NCBI RefSeq assembly: GCF_947501385.1
Contig: NZ_CANMVP010000021.1
Span: forward strand, 1 to 64,000
Length of the DNA stretch: 64,000 nucleotides
DNA from: an uncultured Polaribacter sp.
GTDB taxonomy: Bacteria; Bacteroidota; Bacteroidia; Flavobacteriales; Flavobacteriaceae
Direction: 5' to 3'
Of this stretch, positions 26,201 to 36,323 are shown one piece after another. Position numbers and translations under genes: made by a program. Below the pieces are notes generated by a model that worked only from the letters and a program-made list of their open reading frames with translations, was not told where the DNA came from and ran no database searches. Position 1 is the first letter of the stretch, and every line of letters starts with the position of its first letter.

Positions 26201-27568
26201 ATGAAAAATATTCTCTTACTTTTTAGTTTTTTACTGAGTATACAATCCTACTCACAGAATAAGCAGGTTTTATATGATTTTGCAGGTTTGCCTCAAACAT
26301 TGCTTATCAATCCTGGTTTAGAAACCAATTACAAATACCATGTTGGTGTTCCATTACTATCAGGTTTTTCGTCTGAGTTTGGTACTACTGGTTTTGTGGT
26401 TTCAGATATTTTTGCGGTAGATAGTAGAACTATTAATGACAAGATTGCTGCTGTTTTAGAAGACATAGATACCAGAGATTATATAAAATTGAATTCTCAA
26501 ATTGAAATTTTGAATGCAGGCTACAGGTATGATGAAGAAACCTATTTAAGTTTTGGTTTTTATCAAGAATTAGATGGTATTGTTTACTTTCCTCAAGATA
26601 TCATTACCTTGGCAAATGAAGGAAATGGAGCGTATTTAAATAAAAGTTTTGATGCATCTCAAATTTTATACAAATTAGATGTTTTAGGTGTCATTCATGC
26701 TGGAATCACCAGAAAAATAAACGACAAATTAACAATTGGTGGTCGATTTAAGATTTATTCATCTGCTTTGAATGTACAATCTACCAACAATTCAGGAACC
26801 TTTACAACCACTTTAGGAAATAACAATATTTACACACATTATTTAGACAATGTAAATGTGAATTTTAAAACTTCTGGTTTAATTAAAGATGATGAATATA
26901 TTGATGATCCTAGTACATATTTAAAAAGCACTTTTTTAGGAGGTAATTTAGGTGTAGGGCTAGATTTCGGAATTACATATCACATCAACAAACAATTACA
27001 ATTTTCTGGAAGTATTATAGATGTTGGATTTGTAAATCATAAGAAAAACATTAAAAACACCTTAACAGCGGGAAGTTTTACTTTTGAAGGTATTGAGTTT
27101 GAATATGATGATTCAAACAGAAATTATTGGGATGAATTAAATACTGCTTTTAAAGAACAATTGCCAACCACAGAAAATGCGGAGTCTTATGTTTCTTGGA
27201 GACCAGCGAAATTAAATGCGGCATTAAAATACAGTTTTGGAGAAAAAAGAGGTAAATATTGTTATGATAATACGTACAAAGATTTTTACACAGATGCCTT
27301 TGGTGCGCAATTATATTCAGTTTTTAGACCCTTAAGTCAGCAATTTGCGCTTACTGGGTTTTATGAAAAATCTTTTACAAACAAATTACATGTGAAAGTT
27401 ACTTATACAGTAGATGATTACTCTTATTATAACATTGGTATTGGTGTTTCTGCACAAATTTGGAAATTAAATTTTTACGGAATTCTTGATAATCTCGCCG
27501 AAATGTCAGATATTTCTTCCGCAAATAACGTTTCTTTACAATTCGGTTTTAATCTTATATTCAATTAA
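26201..27568 (+). CDS. DUF5723-like outer-membrane protein
   Basis: 455 residues. Signal MKNILLLFSFLLSIQSYSQ, then LYDFAGLPQTLLINPGLE, the early NP motif of Bacteroidota barrel families such as DUF5723 and PorP/SprF. Amphipathic strands and a terminal aromatic (LQFGFNLIFN) support a beta-barrel. It resembles DUF5723 most; PorP/SprF, which anchors surface gliding proteins, is a related alternative. It sits between a lipoprotein and a small secreted protein gene with one-base spacings, suggesting an outer-membrane complex. Confidence 0.7.
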   Translation: MKNILLLFSFLLSIQSYSQNKQVLYDFAGLPQTLLINPGLETNYKYHVGVPLLSGFSSEFGTTGFVVSDIFAVDSRTINDKIAAVLEDIDTRDYIKLNSQIEILNAGYRYDEETYLSFGFYQELDGIVYFPQDIITLANEGNGAYLNKSFDASQILYKLDVLGVIHAGITRKINDKLTIGGRFKIYSSALNVQSTNNSGTFTTTLGNNNIYTHYLDNVNVNFKTSGLIKDDEYIDDPSTYLKSTFLGGNLGVGLDFGITYHINKQLQFSGSIIDVGFVNHKKNIKNTLTAGSFTFEGIEFEYDDSNRNYWDELNTAFKEQLPTTENAESYVSWRPAKLNAALKYSFGEKRGKYCYDNTYKDFYTDAFGAQLYSVFRPLSQQFALTGFYEKSFTNKLHVKVTYTVDDYSYYNIGIGVSAQIWKLNFYGILDNLAEMSDISSANNVSLQFGFNLIFN

Positions 27569-27569
27569 A

Positions 27570-28346
27570 ATGAAAAATAAATTAATAATAATATTTTTAG
27601 TGATGTCTAATGTCATTGCTTTTAGTCAAAAAAAACAAGTTCAAAATTACAAATATATTATTGTACCAGAAAGGTTTGATTTCTTAAAAGAAAATGATCA
27701 ATACAAAACAAGTTCGCTTACTAAATTTCTTTTACAGAAAAATGGTTTTACGGTAATTTTAGATTCAGAGGAATATCCAATAGAATTAAAAAATAATCCA
27801 TGCAATGCCTTAACAGCAAATGTTACCAACAAATCTTCTATGTTTAAAACAAAGGTTGTAATTGAATTAAAAGACTGTTATAACAAAACAGTATATGCTT
27901 CTAAAGAGGGTGAAAGTAGATTGAAAGAATATAAAAGAAGCTATCAAGAAGCCATTAGAAATGCACATGCCAATATGAATAGTATTACTTATGAAGCATT
28001 ATCTGGTGAAGATATAATTCAAACCAAAAAAGAAGTAATTGTAAGTAAGCCTATGATAGTTAATAGAGTTGATAAAATCATTCCCTCTATAAACAAAGAA
28101 ATTGAATCCACAAAAAACAAGGCGACGAATACATTAAGCGTTTTATATGCACAGCCAAAAGAAAATGGTTATCAATTGATTAACCTCAAGCCCGAAGTGG
28201 TTTTCTTAATTTTAAATACAAATATACAAGACGTTTATATTATCAAAAATAAAAACGGCTTATTGTATAAAAAAGAGGCCCATTGGATTGCAGAATTCTA
28301 CGAAAACGAAAAGTTAGTCACTAAAAAATATCAGATAAAATTCTAG
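27570..28346 (+). CDS. Exported protein of unknown function
   Basis: 258 residues from the ATG at 27570; an in-frame start at 27486 would overlap the preceding gene, so it is rejected. Signal MKNKLIIIFLVMSNVIAFSQ. The mature part opens YKYIIVPERFDFLKENDQY, a start common to uncharacterised flavobacterial envelope proteins. No catalytic motif seen. Third gene of the operon, one base after the barrel gene. Its 3' end overlaps convergent rarA by four bases. Confidence 0.7.
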   Translation: MKNKLIIIFLVMSNVIAFSQKKQVQNYKYIIVPERFDFLKENDQYKTSSLTKFLLQKNGFTVILDSEEYPIELKNNPCNALTANVTNKSSMFKTKVVIELKDCYNKTVYASKEGESRLKEYKRSYQEAIRNAHANMNSITYEALSGEDIIQTKKEVIVSKPMIVNRVDKIIPSINKEIESTKNKATNTLSVLYAQPKENGYQLINLKPEVVFLILNTNIQDVYIIKNKNGLLYKKEAHWIAEFYENEKLVTKKYQIKF

Positions 28347-29614
28347 TAATCATATCTGCTTTTCCATCGATTCTTTAAGATCTCTCTAAACTGATTTTCT
28401 CTTTGATTTTCTCCAGGCTCATACAATTTTGTGCCAGAAATTTCGTCTGGTAAAAACTCTTGATTTATAAAGTTCTTAGGATAGTTGTGCGAATATTGAT
28501 AGTCTTTTCCGTAATCTAAATCTTTCATCAATTTAGTAGGCGCATTTCTTAAATGTAAAGGCACAGATAAATCGCCTGTTTTTCTTACAATATTTTGGGC
28601 TTCACCTATGGCTAAATAAGAAGCATTACTTTTTGAAGAGTTTGCTAAATACAGGGCACACTGACTTAAAATAATCCGAGATTCTGGATTACCAATTACA
28701 GAAACTGCTTGAAATGTATTGGTTGCTAATATCAATGCAGTCGGATTTGCGTTGCCAATATCTTCAGAAGCTAAAATTAACATTCTTCGTGCAATAAATT
28801 TTACATCCTCACCACCTTCAATCATTCTTGCCAACCAATAAACAGCAGCATTAGGATCGCTACCACGGATCGATTTTATAAATGCAGAAACAATGTCATA
28901 ATGTTGTTCTCCTGTTTTATCATATCTAGCTGTATTTTTTTGAATTTTAGATAAGACTAATTTATTCGTAATTTCTATTTTATCTTCGGTGGAAACTAAT
29001 AATTCAAAAATATTTAATAATTTTCTTGCATCGCCACCAGAAACTTGCAATAAAGCATCGGTTTCTTTTAACGTTATTTTTTTGGAAGAAAGAAATTCAT
29101 CTTCTTTCATAGCTCTATTTAGCAGCGCAATTAAATCTTCTTTATCAAAAGAGTTTAAAATATAAACCTGACACCGAGAGAGTAGGGCAGGAATCACTTC
29201 AAAACTTGGGTTTTCTGTGGTAGCACCAATTAAAGTGACCCAACCTTTTTCTACAGCGCCTAATAAGGAATCTTGCTGAGATTTACTAAACCGATGAATT
29301 TCGTCAATAAAAAGAATTGGATTTTTTGCAGTGAACAATCCACCACTTTTCTTCGCTTTTTCTATCACTTCTCGAACATCTTTTACTCCAGAACTAATGG
29401 CGCTTAAGGTGTAAAAAGGTCTATTTGAAACGGTCGCAATAATATTTGCAAGCGTAGTTTTTCCGATTCCTGGAGGTCCCCAAAGTATTAATGATGGAAT
29501 AATACCTTGTTTTATTAAATTTGTTAAAACCCCTTTTTCACCAACCAAATGTTGTTGACTAATGTAGTCTTCTAATGTTCTAGGTCTAATTCTTTCTGCC
29601 AAAGGTTCATTCAT
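28343..29614 (-). CDS. rarA: Replication-associated recombination protein A (AAA+ ATPase)
   Basis: 423 residues; also called MgsA, homologue of eukaryotic WRNIP1. It acts at stalled replication forks with SSB. N-terminal [23 protein letters not shown], Walker [10 protein letters not shown], Walker [10 protein letters not shown], sensor [10 protein letters not shown], arginine finger in LLSRCQVY, then the C-terminal tetramerisation domain ([20 protein letters not shown], and [22 protein letters not shown]). Complete and of normal length. Its stop overlaps the convergent upstream operon by four bases. It is divergent from the rhomboid gene. Confidence 0.95.
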   Translation of the reverse strand: MNEPLAERIRPRTLEDYISQQHLVGEKGVLTNLIKQGIIPSLILWGPPGIGKTTLANIIATVSNRPFYTLSAISSGVKDVREVIEKAKKSGGLFTAKNPILFIDEIHRFSKSQQDSLLGAVEKGWVTLIGATTENPSFEVIPALLSRCQVYILNSFDKEDLIALLNRAMKEDEFLSSKKITLKETDALLQVSGGDARKLLNIFELLVSTEDKIEITNKLVLSKIQKNTARYDKTGEQHYDIVSAFIKSIRGSDPNAAVYWLARMIEGGEDVKFIARRMLILASEDIGNANPTALILATNTFQAVSVIGNPESRIILSQCALYLANSSKSNASYLAIGEAQNIVRKTGDLSVPLHLRNAPTKLMKDLDYGKDYQYSHNYPKNFINQEFLPDEISGTKLYEPGENQRENQFREILKNRWKSRYDY

Positions 29615-29689
29615 AATGCAAAAATAATAAAGTTTTATGACAGAAGTTGTAATTTTTTATTTTGGTAACATATTTGTTATTTTTTAACT

Positions 29690-30367
29690 ATGGAAGATGA
29701 AAACCAATTAAAGATCTCAAAATCTGTATTTTTTATACCAGTACTTTATATCGTAAGTATTTGGTTTATCTATTGGGTGGAAATTTATTTTAACTTCAAT
29801 TTTAATAAATACGGTGTATTTCCTAGAGATCCTCTTGGTTTTAGAGGTGTTTTTCTAATGCATTTTATCCATAGTGATACGAGTCATCTATTTAATAATT
29901 CAATTCCTCTGTTTGTATTGCTTTCAAGTCTTTTTTATTTTTATAGAGATGTCGCCTTAAAAATTTTAATTTTTGGTGGAATTCTCACGGGATTATCGAC
30001 TTGGATGATTGCTAGAGAATCTTATCATATTGGCGCTAGCGGTGTTGTGTATCTTTTGTTTAGTTTTGTTTTTTTTAGTGGAATTATACGAAAGCACTAT
30101 AGATTGGTAGCCTTATCTTTAATTGTAATATTTCTCTACGGAAGTATGATTTGGTATGTGTTACCCATTAAAGATGGAATGTCTTGGGAAGGCCATTTAT
30201 CTGGTTTTCTTGTAGGGCTTTTATTTGCTTTTATCTATAGAAATAAAGGAATAACAAAACAAGAACACCATTTCAAAGAAACTGCATTCGATTTGTTATT
30301 TGATGAAAACGGTAATTTTTCTCCACCAAAAGAAGTAGAAGAAGAAAATGATGAAATAAAATTTTAG
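29690..30367 (+). CDS. Rhomboid family intramembrane serine protease
   Basis: 225 residues, about six membrane helices. Catalytic serine in GASGVVYLLF and catalytic histidine in WEGHLSGFLVGLLFA. HFIHSDTSHLFNNSIPLFVL supplies the conserved HxxxxHxxxN of helix 2. It cleaves membrane proteins within the bilayer; substrate unknown. A charged cytosolic tail (PPKEVEEENDEIKF) ends the protein. It converges on rlmB with six bases between stops. Confidence 0.88.
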   Translation: MEDENQLKISKSVFFIPVLYIVSIWFIYWVEIYFNFNFNKYGVFPRDPLGFRGVFLMHFIHSDTSHLFNNSIPLFVLLSSLFYFYRDVALKILIFGGILTGLSTWMIARESYHIGASGVVYLLFSFVFFSGIIRKHYRLVALSLIVIFLYGSMIWYVLPIKDGMSWEGHLSGFLVGLLFAFIYRNKGITKQEHHFKETAFDLLFDENGNFSPPKEVEEENDEIKF

Positions 30368-30372
30368 TTTTA

Positions 30373-30407
30373 CCTACTGCCTACTGCCTACTCTACTGCC
30401 TACTGCC
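30373..30407. repeat. CCTACTG tandem repeat covering the rlmB 3' end
   Basis: The heptamer CCTACTG occurs three times in full, with two shortened copies between (CCTACTG, CCTACTG, CCTACT, CTACTG, CCTACTG). It lies across the rlmB stop codon and encodes the last codons of that protein. Confidence 0.85.
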
Positions 30408-31144
30408 ATTCTCTGTCTTACAGTCTCATATAAGAAGGCTCCACACGCAACGGAAACATTTAACGAGGCAATTTCACCTAACAAAGGTAATTTTGCTTTA
30501 TAATCGACCATTTTAAGGATGGAAGGGTTTACACCTCTATGTTCAGAACCCATAATAATTGCAATTGGTTGGTTTAAATCTACATCGTAGATAGAAGTAT
30601 CTGTTTTTTCTGTAGCAGCAACCGTTTTTATATCTGAAGCCTGTAATATAAACAAGGCATCTTTAATATGATCTACTTTACAAATTGGAATTTTAAAAGC
30701 AGCACCTGCGGATGTTTTTATCGTTTCAGCATTTACAGGAGCACTTCCGTCTTTCTGAATAATTATTCCATTAACGCCTGTACATTCTGCCGTTCTAATA
30801 ATTGCACCAAAATTTCGAACATCAGAAAGTTGATCTAATAAAAGAAAGAGTGGCGTAGTATTACTTTCTAAAGTCTCATTAATTAAAGTTTCTAAGTCGT
30901 AAAATTCTATAGGAGATATTTGAGCAACAGCACCTTGATGGTTGCCGTTTTTTGACAAACGATTTAATTTTTCAACAGGAACAACACTTGTAGCGATGCT
31001 TTTTTCTTTGATGAGCTTATTCAATTCATAATACAGTTCTCCTCTCAAAGCCTTTTGTAAATAGATTTTACTCATTGTAGAACCACTTTCAATGGCTTCT
31101 ATAATTGCTCTAATACCAAAGATGGTTGTTGTTTTATTTTCCAT
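30374..31144 (-). CDS. rlmB: 23S rRNA (guanosine-2251-2'-O-)-methyltransferase
   Basis: 256 residues of the SPOUT superfamily. N-terminal substrate-binding domain (FGIRAIIEAIESG), then the SpoU knot motifs: LLDQLSDVRNFGAIIRTAECTG (1), IMGSEHRGVN (2) and LPLLGEIASLNVSVACGAFLYE (3). It methylates the 2'-O of G2251 in the ribosomal P loop, using SAM. The last ten residues (AVGSRVGSRQ) come from an intergenic tandem repeat that has run into the gene; typical homologues end near VRQRM, so the tail is probably dispensable. The terminator for the large T9SS gene lies just upstream. Confidence 0.93.
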   Translation of the reverse strand: MENKTTTIFGIRAIIEAIESGSTMSKIYLQKALRGELYYELNKLIKEKSIATSVVPVEKLNRLSKNGNHQGAVAQISPIEFYDLETLINETLESNTTPLFLLLDQLSDVRNFGAIIRTAECTGVNGIIIQKDGSAPVNAETIKTSAGAAFKIPICKVDHIKDALFILQASDIKTVAATEKTDTSIYDVDLNQPIAIIMGSEHRGVNPSILKMVDYKAKLPLLGEIASLNVSVACGAFLYETVRQRMAVGSRVGSRQ

Positions 31145-31176
31145 TTTGCAAATGTATGTTAAATATAGAGCAAAAA

Positions 31177-31210
31177 AAAACCATCAAAAGATAATACTTA
31201 TGATGGTTTT
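31177..31210 (-). terminator. Intrinsic terminator of the large T9SS gene
   Basis: Arms AAAACCATCA and TGATGGTTTT flank a 15-base loop; the minus-strand product is followed by eight or more T. It sits 18 bases after the 31229 stop, ahead of rlmB on the same strand. Confidence 0.8.
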
Positions 31211-31228
31211 AAGATAGTTAACAAAAAA

Positions 31229-34200
31229 TTATTCTATGATAATTTTTTTTGTAATTTTTTTACTTCCATTCGAAAATTTAATTAAATACAACCCAGCATT
31301 TAAGTGTTCTAAGTTTAACGTTTTTTTACTACTTGATAAATTTTGTACGTCAGAATAAACGGATTTACCTGTTATACTATAAACATTTATTTTTGTTTTA
31401 CCAATATTATCTTGTGAAGTAATATTAACAATTCCATTGGAAATTGTTGGATATACATTTAATTCTGAACTCGTAAATACAGTATTATCGACAGATAGTG
31501 ATTCTGCTGTGAACATTCCAGAAAATACACCTCTACCATGAGTTGCAGCAAATACCATGTTATCATTTCTTAAATCTAAATCTAATACTTTAACATTACT
31601 CATACCGTTAGAGGAAGTTTCCCACTTAGGATCTAAAGCTGAAAAATTAGTTGTAGACCATATACCCAATTCTGTACCGATAATAACCTCTTCTAAATTT
31701 AGCGGGTTTTGAAGTATTGCTTTTACAGGTAGATCTGGTAAATTTCCATCTTTTGCCTGCCATGTTATACCCTTATCATTAGTGTACCATATATTGTTTA
31801 CACCGTAATTATGCACCGTAACAAAAATATTATTTTCATCCACACCAAATTCTAAATCTGAAATACTACCAACTATAATATTATCATCTAAACCAGTCCA
31901 AATAGGAGTTTCTGTATCTGCATTTTCTACTAAAAGAACATCTCCTAAAATTGATCCAACAAGCAGTGTTGAAGAACTTTTTGTATGAGGTGACACAGTA
32001 AATGCTGTTGGCATTCTTATTAGTAAGTCATCCGTTAAATCTGTTTTTGTTAGTGTAGTTTGAGACTTAATTCCAGAATATCTTTTAATTATAACATTAG
32101 GTCCAGATGTATAATTAGAATACAAAATATCTAAGTTAGAGTCTAATGCCTGAGGATTGATAAAAGATCCAGCACTAGCATCTTCATTGTTAATAGTAAC
32201 ATTATCACCATCGAAATTATATAAATTTACGCGATCATTATAAACATAGTTAGAAACAATATATCTATCGCTACCATCTTGGTCAAAAAAAGTATAGGCA
32301 CCATCACCTCCTTGAATTTCAGTAGAGCTATTTGATTCTGAATTTTTTGCGTTTTCAATTAAAAGTGTTCCATTATCTTGCAAACCACCTGCAAAATAAT
32401 CTCCAGTAAATGCAGTGGTTGGTCCAACACCAACGGTGTAATATTGAGAAGTAATTAAACCTTTAGTTCTTTCTACAATTGTTGTTCCTCCATCTGCACT
32501 ATATGATACACCACCATCATGACCAAAAATAACTTTGTTGGAATCATTATGCCCAAAAGCAGCAATATGTTGATCTGCATGAACGTACTGAAACCCAAAA
32601 CCAGCATACCAGTGAGAAATTTGTGACCATTCAGAAGCCCCATCCGTAGATTTAAATAAATCGATACCACCAATGTATAAAATATCATCATTATTTGGGT
32701 CAACTTCTAACATTAAATCATAAAAGGCTTGTCCTCTTGTGAAATCTGCAGCTGTTATATTTGTATCGGCGTCATTGGGCAGAGTTTTCGATCTTGTTAA
32801 AAATGATATATTAAAAGCATCTGTTGTACTCTTTATAGAAACACCACCACCAGCTAATTCAGCTAAAACGTATATCTTCTGTGCATCTGAAGAAGAAATT
32901 GCTATTTGAGTTCTAACTCCATCTGGAACTGTATATTTCTTTGTGAAAATTATACCGTCTGTAGACGAAAATATTTCACCACCACCATCGTTAAATAATT
33001 TACTTGTAGTAGTCGATAACCAAATTTGACCATCTGAACCAATTTCAATATCATTTGGACAATGTTTATTTCCATCAGCTGTTAATGGAAGATTTATCTC
33101 TAACCAGTTATTACCACCATCTGTAGACTTATATAAACCATAAGACAATCCACCAATAGTAGTAGCAGAGTTAGAAGCACCATATAATGCATCTGCTGCA
33201 GCTACATATATTTCCGAAACACCATCGTTATCTTTTATTTTAATATCATTTATATGTTGTATTCCAGGAACTACTGTCGCAGTAAAATTTCCTGAAGCAG
33301 GGTTTAAAGAACCACTCACTGATCCAGAGACTATTGCAGCTTCAATTTTGTCTCCATCTTCTTTTGATATCATCACAGATGGTATTGTAATTGTTGCATC
33401 TTCTCCACCCATGGGTATAGGTTCTCCACTTACATTATTCATCATTATTACGGCAATTGCACCAGCATTTTGTGCGGATTTTACTTTTTCTACAAAAGAA
33501 CAAACTCCTCTGCGTATTAAAGCTATTTTTCCAGTCAAATCAATTGTTGAGGGGCCACAATTTTCATTAGGTTCTGTTGACGTACCACCATTATTTGCAA
33601 CGAATGGAACCGTTCCATTTGCCAAAGTAAATTCTCCTGAAATTTCTGATGTAATTTCTGAACCAAAATTAGCAGTGGGAAATGATTGATAGTTACCATT
33701 TACCTGTGATGAGCCTGTTACAGTAATATTTGATGATGATACAAAGTAACTAACTCCAGTATTTCCACCAAAGATGTTAGTCCATGTATTTCCGCCATCA
33801 ATAGATTTCCATATACCATCTCCATTGACTGATCCATCTGTATGACCAACATAAGATTCTCCAGTACCAACATAAAATATTTTTGGATTATTTGGATCAA
33901 ATGTAATAGATGATACTGCTAAATTTTCTGGGATATCAACTCTTGTCCAAACAGAATTTTCGTCAGAAATATTTGTATTTTTCCATAATCCACCACTAAC
34001 ACTTCCTGCAAAAACGGTATTATCTGTAGTATCATTAGGATCAAACATTATCGCTCTAGTCCTCCCTGCAACATTATCTGGACCTCTATTAATCCACTTG
34101 TTATCTGACGCATCACCAGGAGTTCTATATTGAGTATTATTCTTTAGTAATAATTCTTTTTGTAATTCAGCTACTTTTATAGGAGTTGGTCTTCCTAATT

Positions 34201-34444
34201 TAGGATTCATAGTAAGAATCCATTGCTCTTCATTATATTTATTAGGTGGTATGCCTAAACTTTTTCTTTCATTTTTAGATAATTTTAATGTTTCTTTAAA
34301 TGGATTTTTTTCTATATTTTTTGCATGTAACTCTTTTAGCCTGTCAATTGAATTTACTGGAGTATTTATATTAACATAAATAATAGCAAATAATACTATA
34401 CCAAGAGCTAAAATTAGAATAGGTAGTTTGTTTTTTTTTATCAT
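31229..34444 (-). CDS. Large T9SS-exported protein with PA domain and sortilin/BNR-like repeats
   Basis: 1071 residues. N-terminal hydrophobic anchor or signal (ILALGIVLFAIIYVNI, about 8-27). Then beta-propeller-like repeats of the sortilin/BNR type (GTGESYVG, IWKSIDGGNTWTN, LYKSTDGGNNW, LFKSTDGASEW, VIFGHDGGVSYSADGG). A protease-associated (PA) domain is inserted at about 290-390 (NCGPSTIDLTGKIALIRRGVCSF, AGAIAVIMMNN). The C-terminus is a type IX sorting domain (NVYPTISNGIVNI, LNAGLYLIKFSNGSKK, KIIIE). No protease catalytic triad is visible, so it may bind rather than cut. It follows the SusCD-lipoprotein operon on the same strand beyond a weak terminator, suggesting a functional link. Confidence 0.85.
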   Translation of the reverse strand: MIKKNKLPILILALGIVLFAIIYVNINTPVNSIDRLKELHAKNIEKNPFKETLKLSKNERKSLGIPPNKYNEEQWILTMNPKLGRPTPIKVAELQKELLLKNNTQYRTPGDASDNKWINRGPDNVAGRTRAIMFDPNDTTDNTVFAGSVSGGLWKNTNISDENSVWTRVDIPENLAVSSITFDPNNPKIFYVGTGESYVGHTDGSVNGDGIWKSIDGGNTWTNIFGGNTGVSYFVSSSNITVTGSSQVNGNYQSFPTANFGSEITSEISGEFTLANGTVPFVANNGGTSTEPNENCGPSTIDLTGKIALIRRGVCSFVEKVKSAQNAGAIAVIMMNNVSGEPIPMGGEDATITIPSVMISKEDGDKIEAAIVSGSVSGSLNPASGNFTATVVPGIQHINDIKIKDNDGVSEIYVAAADALYGASNSATTIGGLSYGLYKSTDGGNNWLEINLPLTADGNKHCPNDIEIGSDGQIWLSTTTSKLFNDGGGEIFSSTDGIIFTKKYTVPDGVRTQIAISSSDAQKIYVLAELAGGGVSIKSTTDAFNISFLTRSKTLPNDADTNITAADFTRGQAFYDLMLEVDPNNDDILYIGGIDLFKSTDGASEWSQISHWYAGFGFQYVHADQHIAAFGHNDSNKVIFGHDGGVSYSADGGTTIVERTKGLITSQYYTVGVGPTTAFTGDYFAGGLQDNGTLLIENAKNSESNSSTEIQGGDGAYTFFDQDGSDRYIVSNYVYNDRVNLYNFDGDNVTINNEDASAGSFINPQALDSNLDILYSNYTSGPNVIIKRYSGIKSQTTLTKTDLTDDLLIRMPTAFTVSPHTKSSSTLLVGSILGDVLLVENADTETPIWTGLDDNIIVGSISDLEFGVDENNIFVTVHNYGVNNIWYTNDKGITWQAKDGNLPDLPVKAILQNPLNLEEVIIGTELGIWSTTNFSALDPKWETSSNGMSNVKVLDLDLRNDNMVFAATHGRGVFSGMFTAESLSVDNTVFTSSELNVYPTISNGIVNITSQDNIGKTKINVYSITGKSVYSDVQNLSSSKKTLNLEHLNAGLYLIKFSNGSKKITKKIIIE

Positions 34445-34460
34445 AATTAATTGTTAAGCA

Positions 34461-34494
34461 AAATACCCCTGTAAAATAATTTACAGAGGTATTT
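34461..34494 (-). terminator. Terminator or processing hairpin after the SusCD operon
   Basis: Two-part stem: AAATACC/GGTATTT and CTGTAAA/TTTACAG, small internal loops. On the minus strand the T tract is short (ATTTTGC), so read-through into the large T9SS gene is plausible. Confidence 0.6.
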
Positions 34495-34515
34495 TTTGTA
34501 TTAATAAAATTATTT

Positions 34516-35412
34516 TTACAAAGGGGTTACTGTAAAATTATAACCACTTTTAGTTATTGTTGCTACTGCTGTTTCTGCTGGAGTTCCAGAAACAGATTCT
34601 ATAGAACTAAGAGTAAATGTGTCTGCAATAGTAAACTCTCCTGAATCAGAATTTGACTGACTGTAACTTACAGTAACAGGAACTGGTTCTGTAAGATCAT
34701 AAACTGTAAATGGGTTATCATATACCTCAAGTACCAGAAAGTATTCTCCGTCAGGTAAATTTTCCATAGTAGAATCTGTTTCAGTACAAGAACCAGTAGC
34801 TCCTAAAGTTTGAACAAAGAGTCCTGCATTTGTATATAACAGTACATCAAAATCTATGTTACAAAAATCTAAAGTAACATCTGTAGGTCCTGCAGCTTCA
34901 AAAGTGTAAGACCCAGCCCAAGTTGTAGTAAACATCAATGTATCATCAATTTGATCATTATTAATTGTTACTGGTAAATTATATTCACTAGCTAAATTAA
35001 AATTACCATCTGTTACCGCTGATAAGACGAATGTCTCTGTACCTTCGATATCACCATTTCTATTGATTGATAATTCTGTAGAAGCTGTAGTAGCCCCAGC
35101 AGGTATTTTAATTTCACCTATAGTATAATCATCACTGTCAGCATTACCACTAGTTTGTACAAATGATATTATTGCATCTAAAGGTTGTGGTTCCATTAAG
35201 CTTGCACTTACAGTTGCTGTATAAGTATCAAGGTCATCTACATCAATTAAAGTTTCATTAAAAGTGTAAGATGCCTGTGAACTAGATAAGGTTACTGTTG
35301 CATCGGTCCAAGACATTTTTGAGGCACCAGTATAATCATCATTGTTTTCGCAAGATGTAATAATAATACCACCCAAAATGGCAAAACATACGTATTTTAT
35401 AATATTTTTCAT
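34516..35412 (-). CDS. SusCD-associated lipoprotein, Calx-beta-like
   Basis: 298 residues with lipoprotein signal MKNIIKYVCFAILGGIIITSC (Cys21). Beta-rich; residues about 40-150 look like a Calx-beta-type sandwich (NGDIEGTETFVLSAVTDGNF and ITINNDQ-like ends). The C-terminal half resembles a pre-peptidase-type beta domain (FCNIDFDVLLYTNAG, LPDGEYFLVLEVYDNP). In Sus-type systems, such surface lipoproteins help capture ligand. It is 12 bases downstream of another lipoprotein gene. Confidence 0.7.
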   Translation of the reverse strand: MKNIIKYVCFAILGGIIITSCENNDDYTGASKMSWTDATVTLSSSQASYTFNETLIDVDDLDTYTATVSASLMEPQPLDAIISFVQTSGNADSDDYTIGEIKIPAGATTASTELSINRNGDIEGTETFVLSAVTDGNFNLASEYNLPVTINNDQIDDTLMFTTTWAGSYTFEAAGPTDVTLDFCNIDFDVLLYTNAGLFVQTLGATGSCTETDSTMENLPDGEYFLVLEVYDNPFTVYDLTEPVPVTVSYSQSNSDSGEFTIADTFTLSSIESVSGTPAETAVATITKSGYNFTVTPL

Positions 35413-35424
35413 TTTTATTTTATT

Positions 35425-36297
35425 TTATAATTTTGTATAAACTCCAGTACATTCTATTTTTGTAGCTCCCCCAGAGAATTCTATAATGTAATAGATTTTT
35501 AAATCACCAGTTGTTGAATCTACACTACCGTCAGCAAAATTATAAACTTGGTTACTATAAAATCCTTGAGCTAGTCCTTGTTGAGGTACATTTAAAGTAC
35601 CACAAACATCGCTAAAATTAAATCCTTGATCAGGAGCAGGAAGTCCGTCAGGGCTTGCCCACCTGTAAGTAGTAGTAGTTTTATATACTCCTGGACTAAC
35701 TTCAGTTATTATTTCATTAGGAAAAGTAATGTCATGATTAAAATTAGAAGTAAATCTTAAGCTATATACACCAGCTAGAGCAGAGGCACAATTTACAGTT
35801 ACATCATACTTACTAAAATTAGAACCCTGATAAAATACATTTCCAGAGTTTGTGAAAACTTTGACTTTAAAATTAATCTGATTTCCGATTCTTACGTTTT
35901 TTAGATCAACGTTTAAACCTTCAAAGTAATCACTTACAGAATCAAAACTAGTGGAAATAGGCAATGTTTCAGATTCTATTACCACAACTTCTTCTCCACC
36001 CTCAAAAGATTTTACAATCTGATATTTAGCAACGTTACTGGGTATTTGACCTGGTAAAACAGATAAATTAAGTGTTAATTCTGCATTGGCATCAGTTAAA
36101 GCAACTTCAGATGTTTCTAAATCTGCTGGATTTAGAGCGTTTCCTAATAATTTACCTGATGTACCAGATAAAGTTGTTATTACTCCTTCTGCTACTATAC
36201 CAGCATCTACGTCTAGTGAATCCTCACTGTCTTCACAAGAAGTAAACGTCATAAAGATTGAAAGGAAAAATATTGATAAAATTTTTATTTTTTTCAT
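35425..36297 (-). CDS. SusCD-associated lipoprotein of unknown fold
   Basis: 290 residues; signal MKKIKILSIFFLSIFMTFTSC with Cys21. The mature part is beta-rich with an aspartate-rich start (EDSEDSLDVDAG) and a C-terminal YYIIEFSGGATKIECTGVYT. Position directly after susD (26 bases) marks it as a companion ligand-binding lipoprotein, in the role of SusE/SusF, though I cannot show homology to those. Confidence 0.65.
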   Translation of the reverse strand: MKKIKILSIFFLSIFMTFTSCEDSEDSLDVDAGIVAEGVITTLSGTSGKLLGNALNPADLETSEVALTDANAELTLNLSVLPGQIPSNVAKYQIVKSFEGGEEVVVIESETLPISTSFDSVSDYFEGLNVDLKNVRIGNQINFKVKVFTNSGNVFYQGSNFSKYDVTVNCASALAGVYSLRFTSNFNHDITFPNEIITEVSPGVYKTTTTYRWASPDGLPAPDQGFNFSDVCGTLNVPQQGLAQGFYSNQVYNFADGSVDSTTGDLKIYYIIEFSGGATKIECTGVYTKL

Positions 36298-36323
36298 TTT
36301 TTTATATATTTATTATTAATATG

